Notes: generated from the sequence alone by a model not told the origin. DNA of 64,000 bases from Garcia nutans (GCA_947685225.1 CANTUV010000008.1:45505501-45569500), one strand, 5' to 3'; shown: positions 1 through 13,146, counted from the stretch's first letter. Numbers and translations are program-made.

Positions 1-333
1 GCAGAAATTGAGAAGAATGAAGCCTGAATGGTCTTTGAAAATTAAAGAGGAGGTTGCCAAGCAACTGGATAATAGGTTCATAGAACCAATTGCCTATCCT
101 TCCTGGTTAGCAAACATTGTGCCAGTCCCGAAGAAAGACGGAAAGGTCAGGATGTGTGTTGACTACAGAGATTTGAATAAGGCCTATCCCAAGGACGATT
201 TTCAACTACCACACATCGATTTGTTGATAGACAGGATGGCTGGGCATGTGATGGTTTCCATGACTGACCTCGCGGTTGGGTACAATCAGATCCTAGTTCA
301 TCCACCAGACAAAGAGAAGACAGCTTTCATTAC

Positions 334-368
334 AGAATGGGGCACTTTCTGAGAATGGGGCACTTTCC
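334..368 (+). repeat. Short tandem duplication in E RT
   Basis: The unit AGAATGGGGCACTTTC occurs at 334-349 and again at 352-367. It coincides with the point where the RT frame is lost, so the duplication is probably part of the inactivating rearrangement. Confidence 0.8.
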
Positions 369-843
369 TTTGGTAGGTAGCCCCTGCATTTATCAACCCA
401 AAAGGCATGATTCACAAAGAAGTAGAAGCGTATGTTGATGATATGATTGTTAAGTCAAAATCTCCAGAAGAACACGTTGAAGCACTTGAGAAGTTCTTCC
501 TTAGACTTCGCAAGTACAATTTGAAGCTTAATCCTGCAAAGTGCCTCTTTGGTGCAACATCAGGCTTATTTTTGGGATATTTGGTCAGCAAGAAGGGAAT
601 AGAAGTTGATCCAGCAAAGTCGAAGGCTATTATGAAAATGCCTCCGCAAAGAACAGAAAAAGAGATTCGAGGCTTGCTAGGTAGATTACAGTATATCAGT
701 CGATTCATATCGTAATTGGCAGAGACTTGTGGTCCAATCTTTAAGCTACTAAGGAAAGATGCTTCACAAGAATGGAATGAAGACTGCCAAAAGGCCTTCG
801 ACAAGATCAAAGAATACTTGTTAAGTCCGCCAATTCTACAACC

Positions 844-848
844 TCCCA
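844..848 (+). repeat. Target-site duplication of LARD-A, left copy
   Basis: TCCCA here matches TCCCA at 10974-10978. Removing LARD-A plus one copy joins the two halves of E pol in frame (PPILQPP then R-M-G-K-PLLLY), which proves the insertion point. Confidence 0.95.
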
Positions 849-1517
849 TATAACACCCCTTCCCGACCTATAATAAGCCGAGGAGGAATGCTACATCAAG
901 ATACGAGCTCTGGTTATGTCAGCTTACTTAATGTTCCTTATAAAAATTTTTCAAAAAAATTTTGACGGAGTCTCCCTTAAAATTCTAGGTCCCAAGTGTC
1001 GACAAAACTGATTTTTCTTATATTTGAAAAACATTTTGTTTCACAATTCAACTCAAGTACACTCCCAATAATCCACCCTTATAACCTCAACTACAATCCT
1101 GCAAGAAGAATTCACACTTCTATATTCACAATCCAACTCAATTTAAAACCATACAGTTATTATACATTACTAGATTTATATGCTACATCAAGTTATCTGT
1201 AACACCCTGATACCCTATATAAGTACTATGCGTATACCTAGTATACATACAGTAAATATATAAAGTATAAGGATGTCACTTTTCGTTACCTTTTAAAATA
1301 TTTATAATAGAGTTCAAACCATAATACATTAATTTAAATAACATTTACAAAGTCATTATCTTTATTAAAACTTCATTTATACATATAAATACTCTCTCGT
1401 CAGAAATACATCATAATTAAAATTTATACATGTATGCATAACCCTCTAGTTGGTCTCGACAAACTTTACTCTTCTTGTGGCATAACAAAAGACTTCATAT
1501 CTTCCATCTAAATACCT

Positions 1518-1554
1518 GCGCGAATAAACACCCGCGCTAAGCCCGAGAGCTTAG
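1518..1554 (-). other. Conserved twin hairpin in LARD-A 3' LTR
   Basis: On the minus (transcribed) strand, arms CTAAGC/GCTTAG are followed at once by arms GCGCG/CGCGC. The same pair of hairpins is found at 8275-8311 and in LARD-B, C, M, K and J. Confidence 0.75.
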
Positions 1555-1889
1555 TAGTACAAATAAATAATATAAACATACAATACAGAAATTCTAACGT
1601 ATATCCATATACTAACTTTAAGTACTGTTAGTTTCTTATCGTAGTTTCCCTTTTCAATTACACTTTACACATATCTCAACTAATCTCATATATTACATAC
1701 ATGCATACATATCAATAACACCAACCACAATTCCATCACTACTACTCACAAGGAACATATCAATATACATATTACATAACATATTTCATAACATTTCATT
1801 TCCAATTAAGGCAACTATAAATTTCATTATTCATTCATTTCACGTTTCATAAACTACATCGAAAATCAAGACAGACCTGGGTCCAGAAC

Positions 1890-2233
1890 ACACTAATATG
1901 TTATTCAAAGTTCAGAGTTACTGCTTTGATCCATAATCACAATAATCAAGCCCATAGGCAACATATATCATATCTCTATCCATAGATAGTGTAACAGACC
2001 CAGTCTCTTGGACCATCAACCCGACTAATCGAGAAGATCCTCAACCCGGCAAGACTGTTACTTTTCATATATTTCACATTTATAATTCATATAGTGTAAC
2101 AGACCCAGTCTCTTGGACCATCAACTCAACAACTTGAGGAGATCCTCAACCCGGCTAGACTGTTAACACTTCATATGTTATAGGCATGCCGTCAAATCCA
2201 GAACTCTGAAAGTTGAATTAACATATTAGACAC
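1890..2233 (-). repeat. Inverted-repeat cassette with tandem units, LARD-A 3' LTR
   Basis: The left arm (1890-1922, containing CTAATATGTTATTCAAAGTT) and the right arm (2199-2233) are imperfect inverted repeats. Between them lie two units of about 75 bp (near 1990-2064 and 2096-2165), each starting GTAACAGACCCAGTCTCTTG and ending in CTGTTA. Unit ends are themselves inverted (GTAACAG/CTGTTAC). A conserved palindrome, GGCATGCC, sits beside the right arm. Confidence 0.8.
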
Positions 2234-2766
2234 AACTCTTTTCATTTATATCTTTGTACATTTCTTTCTCAATTCATTTCATATTCAAAACAGGCAACCA
2301 TGCCTCAATTATAATTCATTTACATTCTCATAGCCAACACAATGGCTTCACATCTCATTTGATTCATCATAGCCAATCACAATGGCTTCACCTCTTATCA
2401 TATTTCAATTCACATTATAGCACTTCATCATTCAAGTATACATAAACAATTATATTGAGCATATATCTTAAATTCATCATCATATAATCAACATGTCTAT
2501 TTATTTCATTTCAATCATTATTACCAACCACAATTACAATACATTTCATCATTTCTCAAAACACATTAGCACAATTCATCATTACAATATTTATCATAAC
2601 AAATTGCATTGTACATACCTATTTGAATGATCTTCATATCTTTCACATCATCCAATCATAACCTTAATCAAATTATATTGACAATATAGTAATTCACTTA
2701 ACACATTTACAAACAACTGTGTTAAGTCTTAATTCATGTAAATAAGTGCAATCATATAAACTTTGT

Positions 2767-2772
2767 ACTTAC
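2767..2772 (-). promoter_or_regulatory. Candidate conserved splice donor (minus: AAG|GTAAGT)
   Basis: The minus strand reads AAGGTAAGTAC, close to the plant 5' splice consensus. The same motif is in the corresponding place of LTRs M (19894), C (22230), K (52225) and J (58707). No transcript evidence is available. Confidence 0.35.
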
Positions 2773-3621
2773 CTTAAAACCAACTTACACCACTCTATAC
2801 ACCTACTCTTCCAAGAATCCTCAACACTAAGATTAGGTCAATTCAACCTCTTCACAACCTAATCCAAAAGGAATATTAGCAAAATGACCATATGAATAGT
2901 AAATTCTGGTTTTAGACTAAATTTTATCCTTATTTTGAAAATTTGTATAAAATAATATTCTTGACTAAAAACTCTAAAATTTTTACAGAACTTAATTTTA
3001 CATCTTAAAATCATTCCTTTAAAATTTCAGATCAAACTGAACACAAAATCTTGGTCAAATAGTTCACCCAAACAGACTGCCCCAATTGCCCTGCATCCTG
3101 GCAGCAGTTCTAAACTTTGTGAATTCCATAAATTAAATTCAATCAACTTGGTTCCAAATTATTTTTCTCAAATACTAGACTCATTAAGCAACAACATATC
3201 CAAAATTCAATTGAATATAATTTTTCTACATTTTATTAAAAATCCCGAAATATAGCTGTCTCAGTTAAGGTACCTGCTGGAACAGATCTAATAAAAATAA
3301 TCTTTCCAAAATCATAACCATTCCAAAATCGAATCAACATATTTTTCAGTCATTCTAGACTCATAGAGTCACAACATATCAAAAATTCACTTCAAGAATA
3401 TTTTTCTATAATTAATTAAAAATCGTACAAGTCACAGCCTTTACCAATTGTAAAACAGAAAAGAAATTCCACTAAACCCAACTCTTGCTCTTCAATCACC
3501 AACACCAACCTAATTAAATCAAACATACTCCAACATACTACAATAATACAACCCTAATTTCAATTATCAACAATCAAATCTTCATACAACTTCAAATAAA
3601 CCAAAGAAATCAAGAAAGAGA

Positions 3622-3627
3622 ACTTAC
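3622..3627 (-). promoter_or_regulatory. Second candidate splice donor in LARD-A LTR
   Basis: The minus strand reads CCAAGTAAGT after a purine-rich stretch. A GTAAGT is kept at the same place in LARD-B (32985), M (20790), C (22847), J (59599) and L (about 55708). Confidence 0.35.
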
Positions 3628-3716
3628 TTGGATTTTTAGCCAAATCTTTACTATCCACTTGAAATCCTTAAGTATTTGGTGTAAATAAAAGCAAAATCAT
3701 CTCCTTCTCTCTCTAG

Positions 3717-3718
<2 letters not shown>

Positions 3719-3748
<30 letters not shown>
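3719..3748 (+). repeat. CT microsatellite
   Basis: About 30 bp of CT here against about 61 bp in the other LTR (10475-10535). This one expansion accounts for nearly all of the 35-bp length difference between the two LTRs. Confidence 0.9.
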
Positions 3749-3750
<2 letters not shown>

Positions 3751-4184
3751 CCAAAAAGAAGAAGAAGAAGAAGAAGAACACGTTTTTTTTTTCCTTTTCT
3801 TCTCTTCTTATTCTTATTTCAAATATATATATAATAATAATAATAATAATAACAATAATAATAAAAACAATAAATCTCCACCACACACTCTCTTCCAACC
3901 TTTGACTTTCTTTTCTCTTTTTCTTTTTGTCCTTATCACCATAATTATTAATTAATTAATTATAAAAATATATACATAACTCACTTTCCCTACACCACTT
4001 TATATCCCATGTATATGTGATGTATATGTATATATCTTTTATATGGTATTTATATTCCCATATTTCCTTATATATATATCATCTTATAATATTTCCCCTT
4101 TTTACTTCCATTAAACATATACATTAACTCCAAATATAACAATAATTCCAAAACTTTTAGGGTATAGTTTGGGATATTACAATT

Positions 4185-4195
4185 CTCTCCCCCTT
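4185..4195 (-). other. LARD-A polypurine tract
   Basis: The minus strand reads AAGGGGGAGAG, three bases before the TG of the 3' LTR. It would prime plus-strand DNA synthesis. Confidence 0.9.
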
Positions 4196-7100
4196 AAATA
4201 ATTTCGTCCTCGAAATTATCCAGCACAATAACAATTCATTTATAATAAAACACCATCTTAATTCATATGAAGGTAATCGTATTCTTATATTATGATTTCA
4301 TCAAATTACATAACTTTTACTCTTCCACCTTTAGTCAATCATCTTTTCCCAATTCACAACTCATCATTATATAGCTATATTTATCTTATTACTTTTTCAA
4401 CAAAACACCCAAAATAACTCATTACATTTCAAAGAAATTTTCTTTTATACAATAATCAAATCATCTTTTTATAGGCAATCTCTTAACTTTAATCTTGGAA
4501 ATTATTGAATTAAATCTTACTATAGATTATCCTGTTATTACAATCACTTTTGAAAATAACCACTTATCAAACCTTGATTGATAACAATATTTTCATTTCT
4601 TATACTTAAATCCCTCTTTACCATGTTTTTCACTTAATATTAATATCGATACAATCTTTATAAATTTACTTTACAGATAATCAACCTTTTTCCTTTCATT
4701 ATCTTTAATAACTGATATATCATAATTCATTCATGTATCAGCATATCACTTCATATATACATTATCATATATATCTTATACTCTTAGCATAACTATACAT
4801 ATTAAATCTAGATAATAATTCACAATCTTAATGAATTCTAGATCAATTGGTCTAGCTGTCATAAAATAACAACATTTCAATCTTATTCCATTCAAACCAA
4901 CCATTAACTTATTTAAGTTTATCATCACATATTAATATACATAACACAATTCTATTAGGTCAAACTCATTCTCAACTTCTAATCCCTTAGGATCCATCTG
5001 TTCGACTCCTTACTAACAAATTACTTCAAATTATCTTTCAATATTCATATATATCTTCTGCTTTCAATAATAGCAGTGCAATCTCCCATAATTCTCATAA
5101 TTTTTCTCATACTATAATTATTACCCATAGTTCATTCACTTAACATTGTTTCCATCAATTAATTCATCTTATAACAAAAATATATTCAGTATCATTTTCA
5201 ATCACATTTCATAAATTTCTCCCATTTATCATATTCTCACATTATCATACCATTACTATGATTACATAATCACTTTTTATTCATTCTTCACAATTCAAGA
5301 CATTTACACGGTTCTCTTCTCTATTCATATTTTTCATAATTATAAACAAATTTCTAACATAGAATTGATAAGATACCACTTTACCAATCACAACTCCTAA
5401 CCATATTTCTTGAAACAAAATTATCAATCTCACCCACATAATACTACAATCATATCACCTTAGGCCCAAATCTGCTGATAACAAAATTAACCAGCCAATT
5501 ACACTAAACAAATTATATAGCCAGAGTATATTAATAGTCACATATGTAGTTTATAAATCAATATTGTTCCTCTATTATTCTTCTTCAAACATTTCCAACT
5601 ATCTCAAAAGTTGACATAATTCAACTTTGTCTCCAAAACAATTTGTTCTTGATCATATGATTATCATTAGCCTAACTCACATCAACAATATTACTTATAA
5701 CACTTATGTGTACAACATTCAATCATATACAAACTTTATACAACTTCCATTTCTAACCTATCTCTTATAAAACTTTTCATACATTATACTTTCCATCTTT
5801 ATTAAACACATATACATATAATATATTTCCACAAGCATAATCCTTCAACCAAAAAGCATTATATGATAGTCTAGCTCAGTTATTATCATAACAATTTCAT
5901 CGTCCATTGTTACTCGAGTCCTTTTTCACTTTCCATTACAATCCATAGTCTAACTCTTCATAAATCAAAACTTAATTTCTCATAGATCCACTAATACATG
6001 CCATATCATTCTTCATACCACTATACAAATAATTATACCACATTCACATACATAGGTCACGTTCACAATGTGACTTGCTTTCATATTTCTTACACTTTAC
6101 AATTATATTTAATTCCTCTTTTTCATACCATCAATACACATTTAACATTTATTATTTTTCATTGAACAACACCATTTTCATCTTTTTTTTTTACATGACT
6201 TAAATTATTTATATATATCTCACATATTTATACATATGTCCCTTACATCCAATCATATACACATCGCCCATTAATCCCTATAAAATTTCCAAATTTCGTT
6301 ATCACAAATCCCAATTTCTTGAACTAACATTGCTCAATCCAATTCTCACTATTAATATTATCACATGACCTAACTTTGCACAAGTTTATCAATGCAAGAG
6401 TACTCATTCTCAACACTAATAGATATGTAGTTGTATAGGTTACAAACACGCAATACTACGCGTACATTACACTTTCAAGTGATCAACTCAATCCTTGATC
6501 ACTAGCATCTTACATCCCATTATCACCTTCCAAGTAGTCAACCTTATCATGATTACTTCATCACTTGCCAACTTTTAGTTCATCAAATTACATATCTGTA
6601 AGTCATTCTTAATATGCAAAAATTTTCATTCCACTTAACTCATATACGTACTATACATTAAATTTTCGATATTTAAATAATCTTTATCCAAATTCCGTTA
6701 ACATTATAAATTCTCCTCTTACTACTTTGCTTAAACTTCAATTTACTCATCTCGTTTTATTAATATAAACTTAAGTAAACATCTTATATATACATACTAC
6801 AAAGCAACATCAAAATATATCCTTTTTACAATCATTAAAGCTCATTTCAAAAATCCAAATATTACACATTATCACCATTAACATGAGCTTTAACAATACT
6901 CAAGCATATTATATTCCTACCATTCAAACCACAATGTTTACATTAAATTAACAATACTAACAACACCATTTTATCTCCTTGCTTAACCCCTATCATTTTT
7001 TTTTTAATCTTAACTTTACATATTCAAACCTTAAGTTATCACACTTTGTCTATATCACTCAACTCATTCAATATTCCACCATATTCTCTTCATTATAATT

Positions 7101-7586
7101 ACATATCCATCCATATTATCCATCAACAATATTTCCTCTCCCTTGAAATCCAAACATAAGCTTTATTAGAAAGAGATTCAAATAGTAGAGGAAAGATTAC
7201 ATACTTTGATTTTGATTTTGTTTTTAATTCATTTTTTTTAACTTTATTTTCCTGATCATTTCTTTATATTATAATCATATTTCACATTTTCTTTCCTCAA
7301 GGAAACTACCATTCTTTAATTTATCACTTAAACTTACATAAATTTTTTTTCCATCTCATTGCTTTCTTTAAATTTCCATTCATATAGAACTTCATCCACA
7401 CATTATTATCCATTTCATACAATTCAATACATTTCAATTCATATAATACCACATTCGAGACCAACCTAGATGTTAATGCATATGCATGTATCAAAAATTT
7501 CATTCTTTTCATTTTCATTCATCATCATTTTTCTTTTTAAAACATTTCCTTTTTAAATTTACTTAGGCCGAGAATCTCGAACCTAA

Positions 7587-7598
7587 GCTCTGATACCA
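7587..7598 (-). other. LARD-A primer-binding site (initiator Met tRNA)
   Basis: The minus strand reads TGGTATCAGAGC, the standard complement of the 3' end of plant initiator-methionine tRNA, seven bases after the LTR end. Confidence 0.93.
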
Positions 7599-7605
7599 AA
7601 ATAAT

Positions 7606-10473
7606 TGTAACACCCCTTCCCGACCTATAATAAGCCGAGGAGGAATGCTACATCAAGATACGAGCTCTGGTTATGTCAGCTTACTTAATGTTCCTTATAA
7701 AAATTTTTCAAAAAAATTTTGACGGAGTCTCCCTTAAAATTCTAGGTCCCAAGTGTCGATAAAACTGATTTTTCTTATATTTGAAAAACATTTTGTTTCA
7801 CAATTCAACTCAAGTACACTCCCAATAATCCACCCTTATAACCTCAACTACAATCCTGCAAGAAGAATTCACACTTCTATATTCACAATCCAACTCAATT
7901 TAAAACCATACAGTTATTATACATTACTAGATTTATATGCTACATCAAGTTATCTGTAACACCCTGATACCCTATATAAGTACTATGCGTATACCTAGTA
8001 TACATACAGTAAATATATAAAGTATAAGGATGTCACTTTTCGTTACCTTTTAAAATATTTATAATAGAGTTCAAACCATAATACATTAATTTAAATAACA
8101 TTTACAAAGTCATTATCTTTATTAAAACTTCATTTATACATATAAATACTCTCTCGTCAGAAATACATCATAATTAAAATTTATACATGTATGCATAACC
8201 CTCTAGTTGGTCTCGACAAACTTTACTCTTCTTGTGGCATAACAAAAGACTTCATATCTTCCATCTAAATACCTGCGCGAATAAACACCCGCGCTAAGCC
8301 CGAGAGCTTAGTAGTACAAATAAATAATATAAACATACAATACAGAAATTCTAACGTATATCCATATACTAACTTTAAGTACTGTTAGTTTCTTATCGTA
8401 GTTTCCCTTTTCAATTACACTTTACACATATCTCAACTAATCTCATATATTACATACATGCATACATATCAATAACACCAACCACAATTCCATCACTACT
8501 ACTCACAAGGAACATATCAATATACATATTACATAACATATTTCATAACATTTCATTTCCAATTAAGGCAACTATAAATTTCATTATTCATTCATTTCAC
8601 GTTTCATAAACTACATCGAAAATCAAGACAGACCTGGGCCCAGAACACACTAATATGTTATTCAAAGTTCAGAGTTACTGCTTTGATCCATAATCACAAT
8701 AATCAAGCCCGTAGGCAACATATATCATATCTCTATCCATAGATAGTGTAACAGACCCAGTCTCTTGGACCATCAACCCGACTAATCGAGAAGATCCTCA
8801 ACCCAGCAAGACTGTTACTTTTCATATATTTCACATTTATAATTCATATAGTGTAACAGACCCAGTCTCTTGGACCATCAACTCAACAACTTGAGGAGAT
8901 CCTCAACCCGGCTAGACTGTTAACACTTCATATGTTATAGGCATGCCGTCAAATCCAGAACTCTGAAAGTTGAATTAACATATTAGACACAACTCTTTTC
9001 ATTTATATCTTTGTACATTTCTTTCTCAATTCATTTCATATTCAAAACAGGCAACCATGCCTCAATTATAATTCATTTACATTCTCATAGCCAACACAAT
9101 GGCTTCACATCTCATTTGATTCATCATAGCCAATCACAATGGCTTCACCTCTTATCATATTTCAATTCACATTATAGCACTTCATCATTCAAGTATACAT
9201 AAACAATTATATTGAGCATATATCTTAAATTCATCATCATATAATCAACATGTCTATTTATTTCATTTCAATCATTATTACCAACCACAATTACAATACA
9301 TTTCATCATTTCTCAAAACACATTAGCACAATTCATCATTACAATATTTATCATAACAAATTGCATTGTACATACCTATTTGAATGATCTTCATATCTTT
9401 CACATCATCCAATCATAACCTTAATCAAATTATATTGACAATATAGTAATTCACTTAACACATTTACAAACAACTGTGTTAAGTCTTAATTCATGTAAAT
9501 AAGTGCAATCATATAAACTTTGTACTTACCTTAAAACCAACTTACACCACTCTATACACCTACTCTTCCAAGAATCCTCAACACTAAGATTAGGGCAATT
9601 CAACCTCTTCACAACCTAATCCAAAAGGAATATTAGCAAAATGACCATATGAATAGTAAATTCTGGTTTTAGACTAAATTTTATCCTTATTTTGAAAATT
9701 TGTATAAAATAATATACTTGACTAAAAACTCTAAAATTTTTACAGAACTTAATTTTACATCTTAAAATCATTCCTTTAAAATTTCAGATCAAACTGAACA
9801 CAAAATCTTGGTCAAATAGTTCACCCAAACAGACTGCCCCAATTGCCCTGCATCCTGGCAGCAGTTCTAAACTTTGTGAATTCCATAAATTAAATTCAAT
9901 CAACTTGGTTCCAAATTATTTTTCTCAAATACTAGACTCATTAAGCAACAACATATCCAAAATTCAATTGAATATAATTTTTCTACATTTTATTAAAAAT
10001 CCCGAAATATAGCTGTCTCAGTTAAGGTACCTGCTGGAACAGATCTAATAAAAATAATCTTTCCAAAATCATAACCATTCCAAAATCAAATCAACATATT
10101 TTTCAGTCATTCTAGACTCATAGAGTCACAACATATCAAAAATTCACTTCAAGAACATTTTTCTATAATTAATTAAAAATCATACAAGTCACAGCCTTTA
10201 CCAATTGTAAAACAGAAAAGAAATTCCACTAAACCCAACTCTTGCTCTTCAATCACCAACACCAACCTAATTAAATCAAACATACTCCAACATACTACAA
10301 TAATACAACCCTAATTTCAATTATCAACAATCAAATCTTCATACAACTTCAAATAAACCAAAGAAATCAAGAAAGAGAACTTACTTGGATTTTTAGCCAA
10401 ATCTTTACTATCCACTTGAAATCCTTAAGTATTTGGTGTAAATAAAAGCAAAATCATCTCCTTCTCTCTCTAG

Positions 10474-10537
<64 letters not shown>

Positions 10538-10973
10538 CCAAAAAGAAGAAGAAGAAGAAGAAGAACACGTTTTTTTTTTCCTTTTCTTCTCTTCTTATTC
10601 TTATTTCAAATATATATATAATTATAATAATAATAATAATAACAATAATAATAAAAACAATAAATCTCCACCACACACTCTCTTCCAACCTTTGACTTTC
10701 TTTTCTCTTTTTCTTTTTGTCTTTATCACCATAATTATTAATTAATTAATTATAAAAATATATACATAACTCACTTTCCCTACACCACTTTATATCCCAT
10801 GTATATGTGATGTATATGTATATATCTTTTATATGGTATTTATATTCCCATATTTCCTTATATATATATATCATCTTATAATATTTCCCCTTTTTACTTC
10901 CATTAAACATATACATTAACTCCAAATATAACAATAATTTCAAAACTTTTAGGGTATAGTTTGGGATATTACA
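7606..10973 (-). repeat. LARD-A 5' LTR
   Basis: 3368 bp, direct repeat of 849-4181. Twin hairpin at 8275-8311, inverted-repeat cassette at 8647-8990, CT microsatellite at 10475-10535, candidate donor at 10379-10384. The outer end reads GGGATATTACA followed by the TCCCA duplication at 10974-10978. Confidence 0.95.
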
Positions 10974-10978
10974 TCCCA
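10974..10978 (+). repeat. Target-site duplication of LARD-A, right copy
   Basis: TCCCA, identical to 844-848. Confidence 0.95.
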
Positions 10979-11830
10979 GAATGGGAAAACCTCTGCTCTT
11001 GTATTTGTCTGTAACAGATGAAGCCATGGGTGCAATGCTAGCTCAAGAGGCTGAAGATACAAAGGTAGAAAATGCAATTTACTACCTCAGCAAAAGGATG
11101 CTGGATTATGAGTTAAAGTATAACAAGATTGAGAAGTTGTGTTTAGCCTTGTATTGGACTTGTACGAAGTTACAACACTACTTGTCTTCTTACACTACTT
11201 ATGTCATCGCAGAACAGAGTCCCTTGAAATTCCTTATGGAGAGGCCTGTTTTGGACAGCAAAATGGCTAAGTGGGTGTCAACATTGGCAGCCTTTGACCT
11301 AAAATTCATTCAAAGGAAAGCTGTGAAAGGTGGTGCAATAGCTGACCAATTAGCGGAATTACCCGTGAATGACGAGATGCGAGAAGTGGGTTTCCCTGAT
11401 GAAGACCTCTTGAATGTGGAAAGGAGTATTTGGGAGATGTATTTTGATGGGGCATCCAATTATCATGGAAATGGAATTGGGATTGTGTTCAAAACTCCTT
11501 GTGGAGAATACATTCCATTTGCAGTTAAACTTGACTTTAGCTACACAAACAATGAAGCAGAATATGAAGCTTGCATCAATGGGCTTGAAGCCACCCTCGA
11601 ATTAGGGATTAAGAACCTAAAGGTCTACGGTGATTCTATTTTAATAGTATCACAAGCCTTAAGGAAATGGAAGATAAGAGAAGAGTGTTTGGTTCCTTAC
11701 CTACAATGCCTTGATCATCTGGCACAACAATTCGATGATTTGTCCTTCGAATATCTCCCAAGAGCAAAGAATCAGTTTGCTGATGCCCTGGCTACTTTAG
11801 CTTCCATGATCAATATCAAGGAGGGGAAAG
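10979..11830 (+). pseudogene. Dual RNase H region of E pol
   Basis: Continuation of E pol after LARD-A. Two RNase H domains are visible. The first is the end of the gypsy RNase H: LYLSVTDEAMGAMLAQE, then YALE-type spacing to AIADQLAEL. The second is an archaeal-like RNase H with all four acidic positions present: MYFDGAS (about 11437-11457), NNEAEYEAC (about 11549), VYGDSILI (about 11623) and the final D in NQFADALATLAS (about 11771). The duplicated domain removes the RNA strand during reverse transcription and defines the Tat lineage. This stretch has no stop, but the protein is cut off from its N-terminal part by LARD-A and by upstream lesions. Confidence 0.92.
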
Positions 11831-13146
11831 TCATTCGTCCATTGAAAGTTCAACTTCAGAAGCAACCTGCCCACATAATGCATTTGGCCGATGGTAAACC
11901 ATGGTTTTGGGATATCAAAGGTTATCTCAAGGATGGAAGTTATCCGGAGGGATCATCAAAGGTTGATCAAAGGGCCATAAGGCAGCTAGCCATAGGTTAC
12001 ATTCTTAATGAAGATATCCTCTACAAGAGGAGTTGGAATGGAATGCACCTAAGATGTGTGAATGAAGTAGAGGCTAAGCAGATAATGGAAATGGTACATG
12101 GTGGCGAATCAGGACCACACATGTATGGGATCGCCTTGGCTCGAAAAATTGCCAATCTAGGATATTATTGGTCTACCATGAATGCTGACTATGTGGCATT
12201 TGTGCAAGAATGCCATCAGTGTCAGATATTTGCCAAGATGCAGAAGCAACCTCCCGTTGCCCTGAATCCGATCACTTCTCCATGGCCCTTCGCTACTTGG
12301 GGAATAGATATAATTGGCAAAATACATCCAAAAGCATCAAATGGACATCAGTTTATCTTGGTAGCAGTGGACTACTTCACAAAGTGGGTTGAAGCAGCTT
12401 CCTATACAAAATTAGACGCCAAAAAGGCAGCACAGTTTGTCCGAACCAACATCCTTTGTCGGTACGAAACGCCGTTTGAAATTATCACTGATAATGGAAC
12501 TCATTTCTAAGTAGAATTTGCTAAGCTCTTGAAGGATAAGAATGTCCAGCATCATAAGTCCTCTCCTTATAGACCTCAAACAAATGGAGCTGTAGAAGCA
12601 GCGAACAAGTCTATAAAGGTAATCATACAAAAAATGATCAAGGAACATAGGCGTTGGCATGAGAAGTTACCGCTGGCTTTGTGGGGATATAGAACATCAA
12701 TTAGAACTCCTACTGGGGCAACCCCGTATTCCCTCGTGTACGGAATGGAAGTTGTACTCCCCATTAAACTGGAAGTTCAATCGGTGAGGATAATTCAAGA
12801 AAGTCAGATAAATGAAGCTGAATGGATCAGCAATTATCATCATCAGTTGTTGGGTTTGGATGAAAAAAGACTTCAAGCTCTACATCGGATTCAAGGGTAT
12901 CAGAGGAGAATGGCCAGACATTTCAACAAAAAGGTCAAAGATCGAAAGTTGGAAGAAGGTTGTTTGGTTCTGAAAGAGATCAGAACACCTGTTACAGATC
13001 CTCGTGGGAAGTTTCGTCCTCTTTGGGCGGGACCCTACATTTTAAAGAAAATACTTTCCGGCGGAGCCGTCATCTTGTCTGATTTGGATGGTCTGGAGTT
13101 CACAAACCCATGCAATCTGGATCAATTAAAGAAATATTATGTATAA
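11831..13146 (+). pseudogene. Integrase of E pol, one internal stop
   Basis: The zinc-binding HHCC module is at about 12090-12230 (VHGGESGPHMYG, then CHQCQIF). The catalytic DDE triad is readable: D in GIDIIG (about 12301), D in ITDNGTHF (about 12490) and E in NGAVEAANK (about 12586). A TAA at 12508-12510 interrupts the core right after THF. The frame is otherwise open to the stop at 13144-13146 and includes the C-terminal DNA-binding region (RPLWAGPYILKK). There is no chromodomain, as expected for Tat and unlike element J in this window. A C-to-T change of a CAA codon is the simplest origin of the stop. Confidence 0.92.

Larger units (their letters stand above)
2..848 (+). pseudogene. Reverse transcriptase part of E pol, broken
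   Basis: Frame starting at base 2 reads the RT palm of a Tat pol: PSWLANIVPVPKKDG, VDYRDLNKAYPKDDF and, after a lesion, EAYVDDMIVKS. The catalytic YVDD is at 431-442. Between TEWGTF (about 349) and MIHKEVEAY (407) the family normally has about 25 residues including the FGLKNAGATYQR segment. Here that stretch is scrambled: a 17-base unit is tandemly repeated and the remainder is out of frame. A TAA at 713-715 follows LQYISRFIS. After the stop the frame continues through the thumb/connection region (LLSPPILQPP) to the LARD-A junction. The protein then resumes at 10979 with GKPLLLYLSV, the start of RNase H. Lesions make it non-functional. Confidence 0.9.
849..4181 (-). repeat. LARD-A 3' LTR
   Basis: 3333 bp, matching 7606-10973 throughout. 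The plus-strand left end reads TATAACACCCC where the other copy has TGTAACACCCC, a single change in the terminal TG. The right end is GGGATATTACA, so on the minus strand the LTR starts TGTAATATCCC. It contains the twin hairpin, the inverted-repeat cassette with two units of the PLE75-type tandem repeat, a candidate splice donor and a CT microsatellite. Small apparent reading frames (for example 996-1202 and 2254-2445) recur identically in the other LTR and have no recognised homology; they are not called as genes. Confidence 0.95.
4182..7605 (-). other. LARD-A internal region, non-coding
   Basis: AT-rich, 3424 bp. No recognised coding domain on either strand; the only open frame over 60 codons (7324-7518, minus) shows no known motif. 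The two edges, compared by eye, align with the LARD-B internal region: just after the primer site (a CATGCATATGCATT stretch) and just before the polypurine tract (the TTTCGAGGACGAAATT segment). The latter resembles the end of the pol region in chromovirus J. Its content is therefore inherited with the element rather than random filler. Confidence 0.8.
849..10973 (-). mobile_element. LARD-A: complete non-coding LTR retrotransposon (about 10.1 kb)
   Basis: Two near-identical direct repeats (849-4181 and 7606-10973) flank a 3424-bp internal region. On the minus strand the order is 5' LTR (7606-10973), initiator-Met primer site (7587-7598), internal region, polypurine tract (4185-4195) and 3' LTR (849-4181). 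Flanking TCCCA duplications are perfect. No gag, protease, RT or integrase was recognised on either strand of the internal region, so it fits the LARD class (large retrotransposon derivative) and must be moved in trans. LTR ends, primer site and polypurine tract match LARD-B and resemble chromovirus J. The LTRs differ by few substitutions plus microsatellite length, so insertion is recent relative to the host element. Confidence 0.95.

Noticed and set aside
412..849. 145-codon minus-strand frame opposite E RT
   Set aside because: Shadow of the pol coding strand.
996..1202. 68-codon frame, repeated almost unchanged at 7753-7959
   Set aside because: The repetition is explained by the two LTRs of LARD-A; no motif, biased AT-rich composition.
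7587..7598. tRNA gene signal (initiator Met)
   Set aside because: Only the 12-13 base primer-site match is present here, at 35438 and at 54492; no tRNA body follows.
10470..10688. Frame with poly-ER and poly-I tracts, also at 3713-3898
   Set aside because: Produced by CT and TAA microsatellites in LARD-A LTRs.
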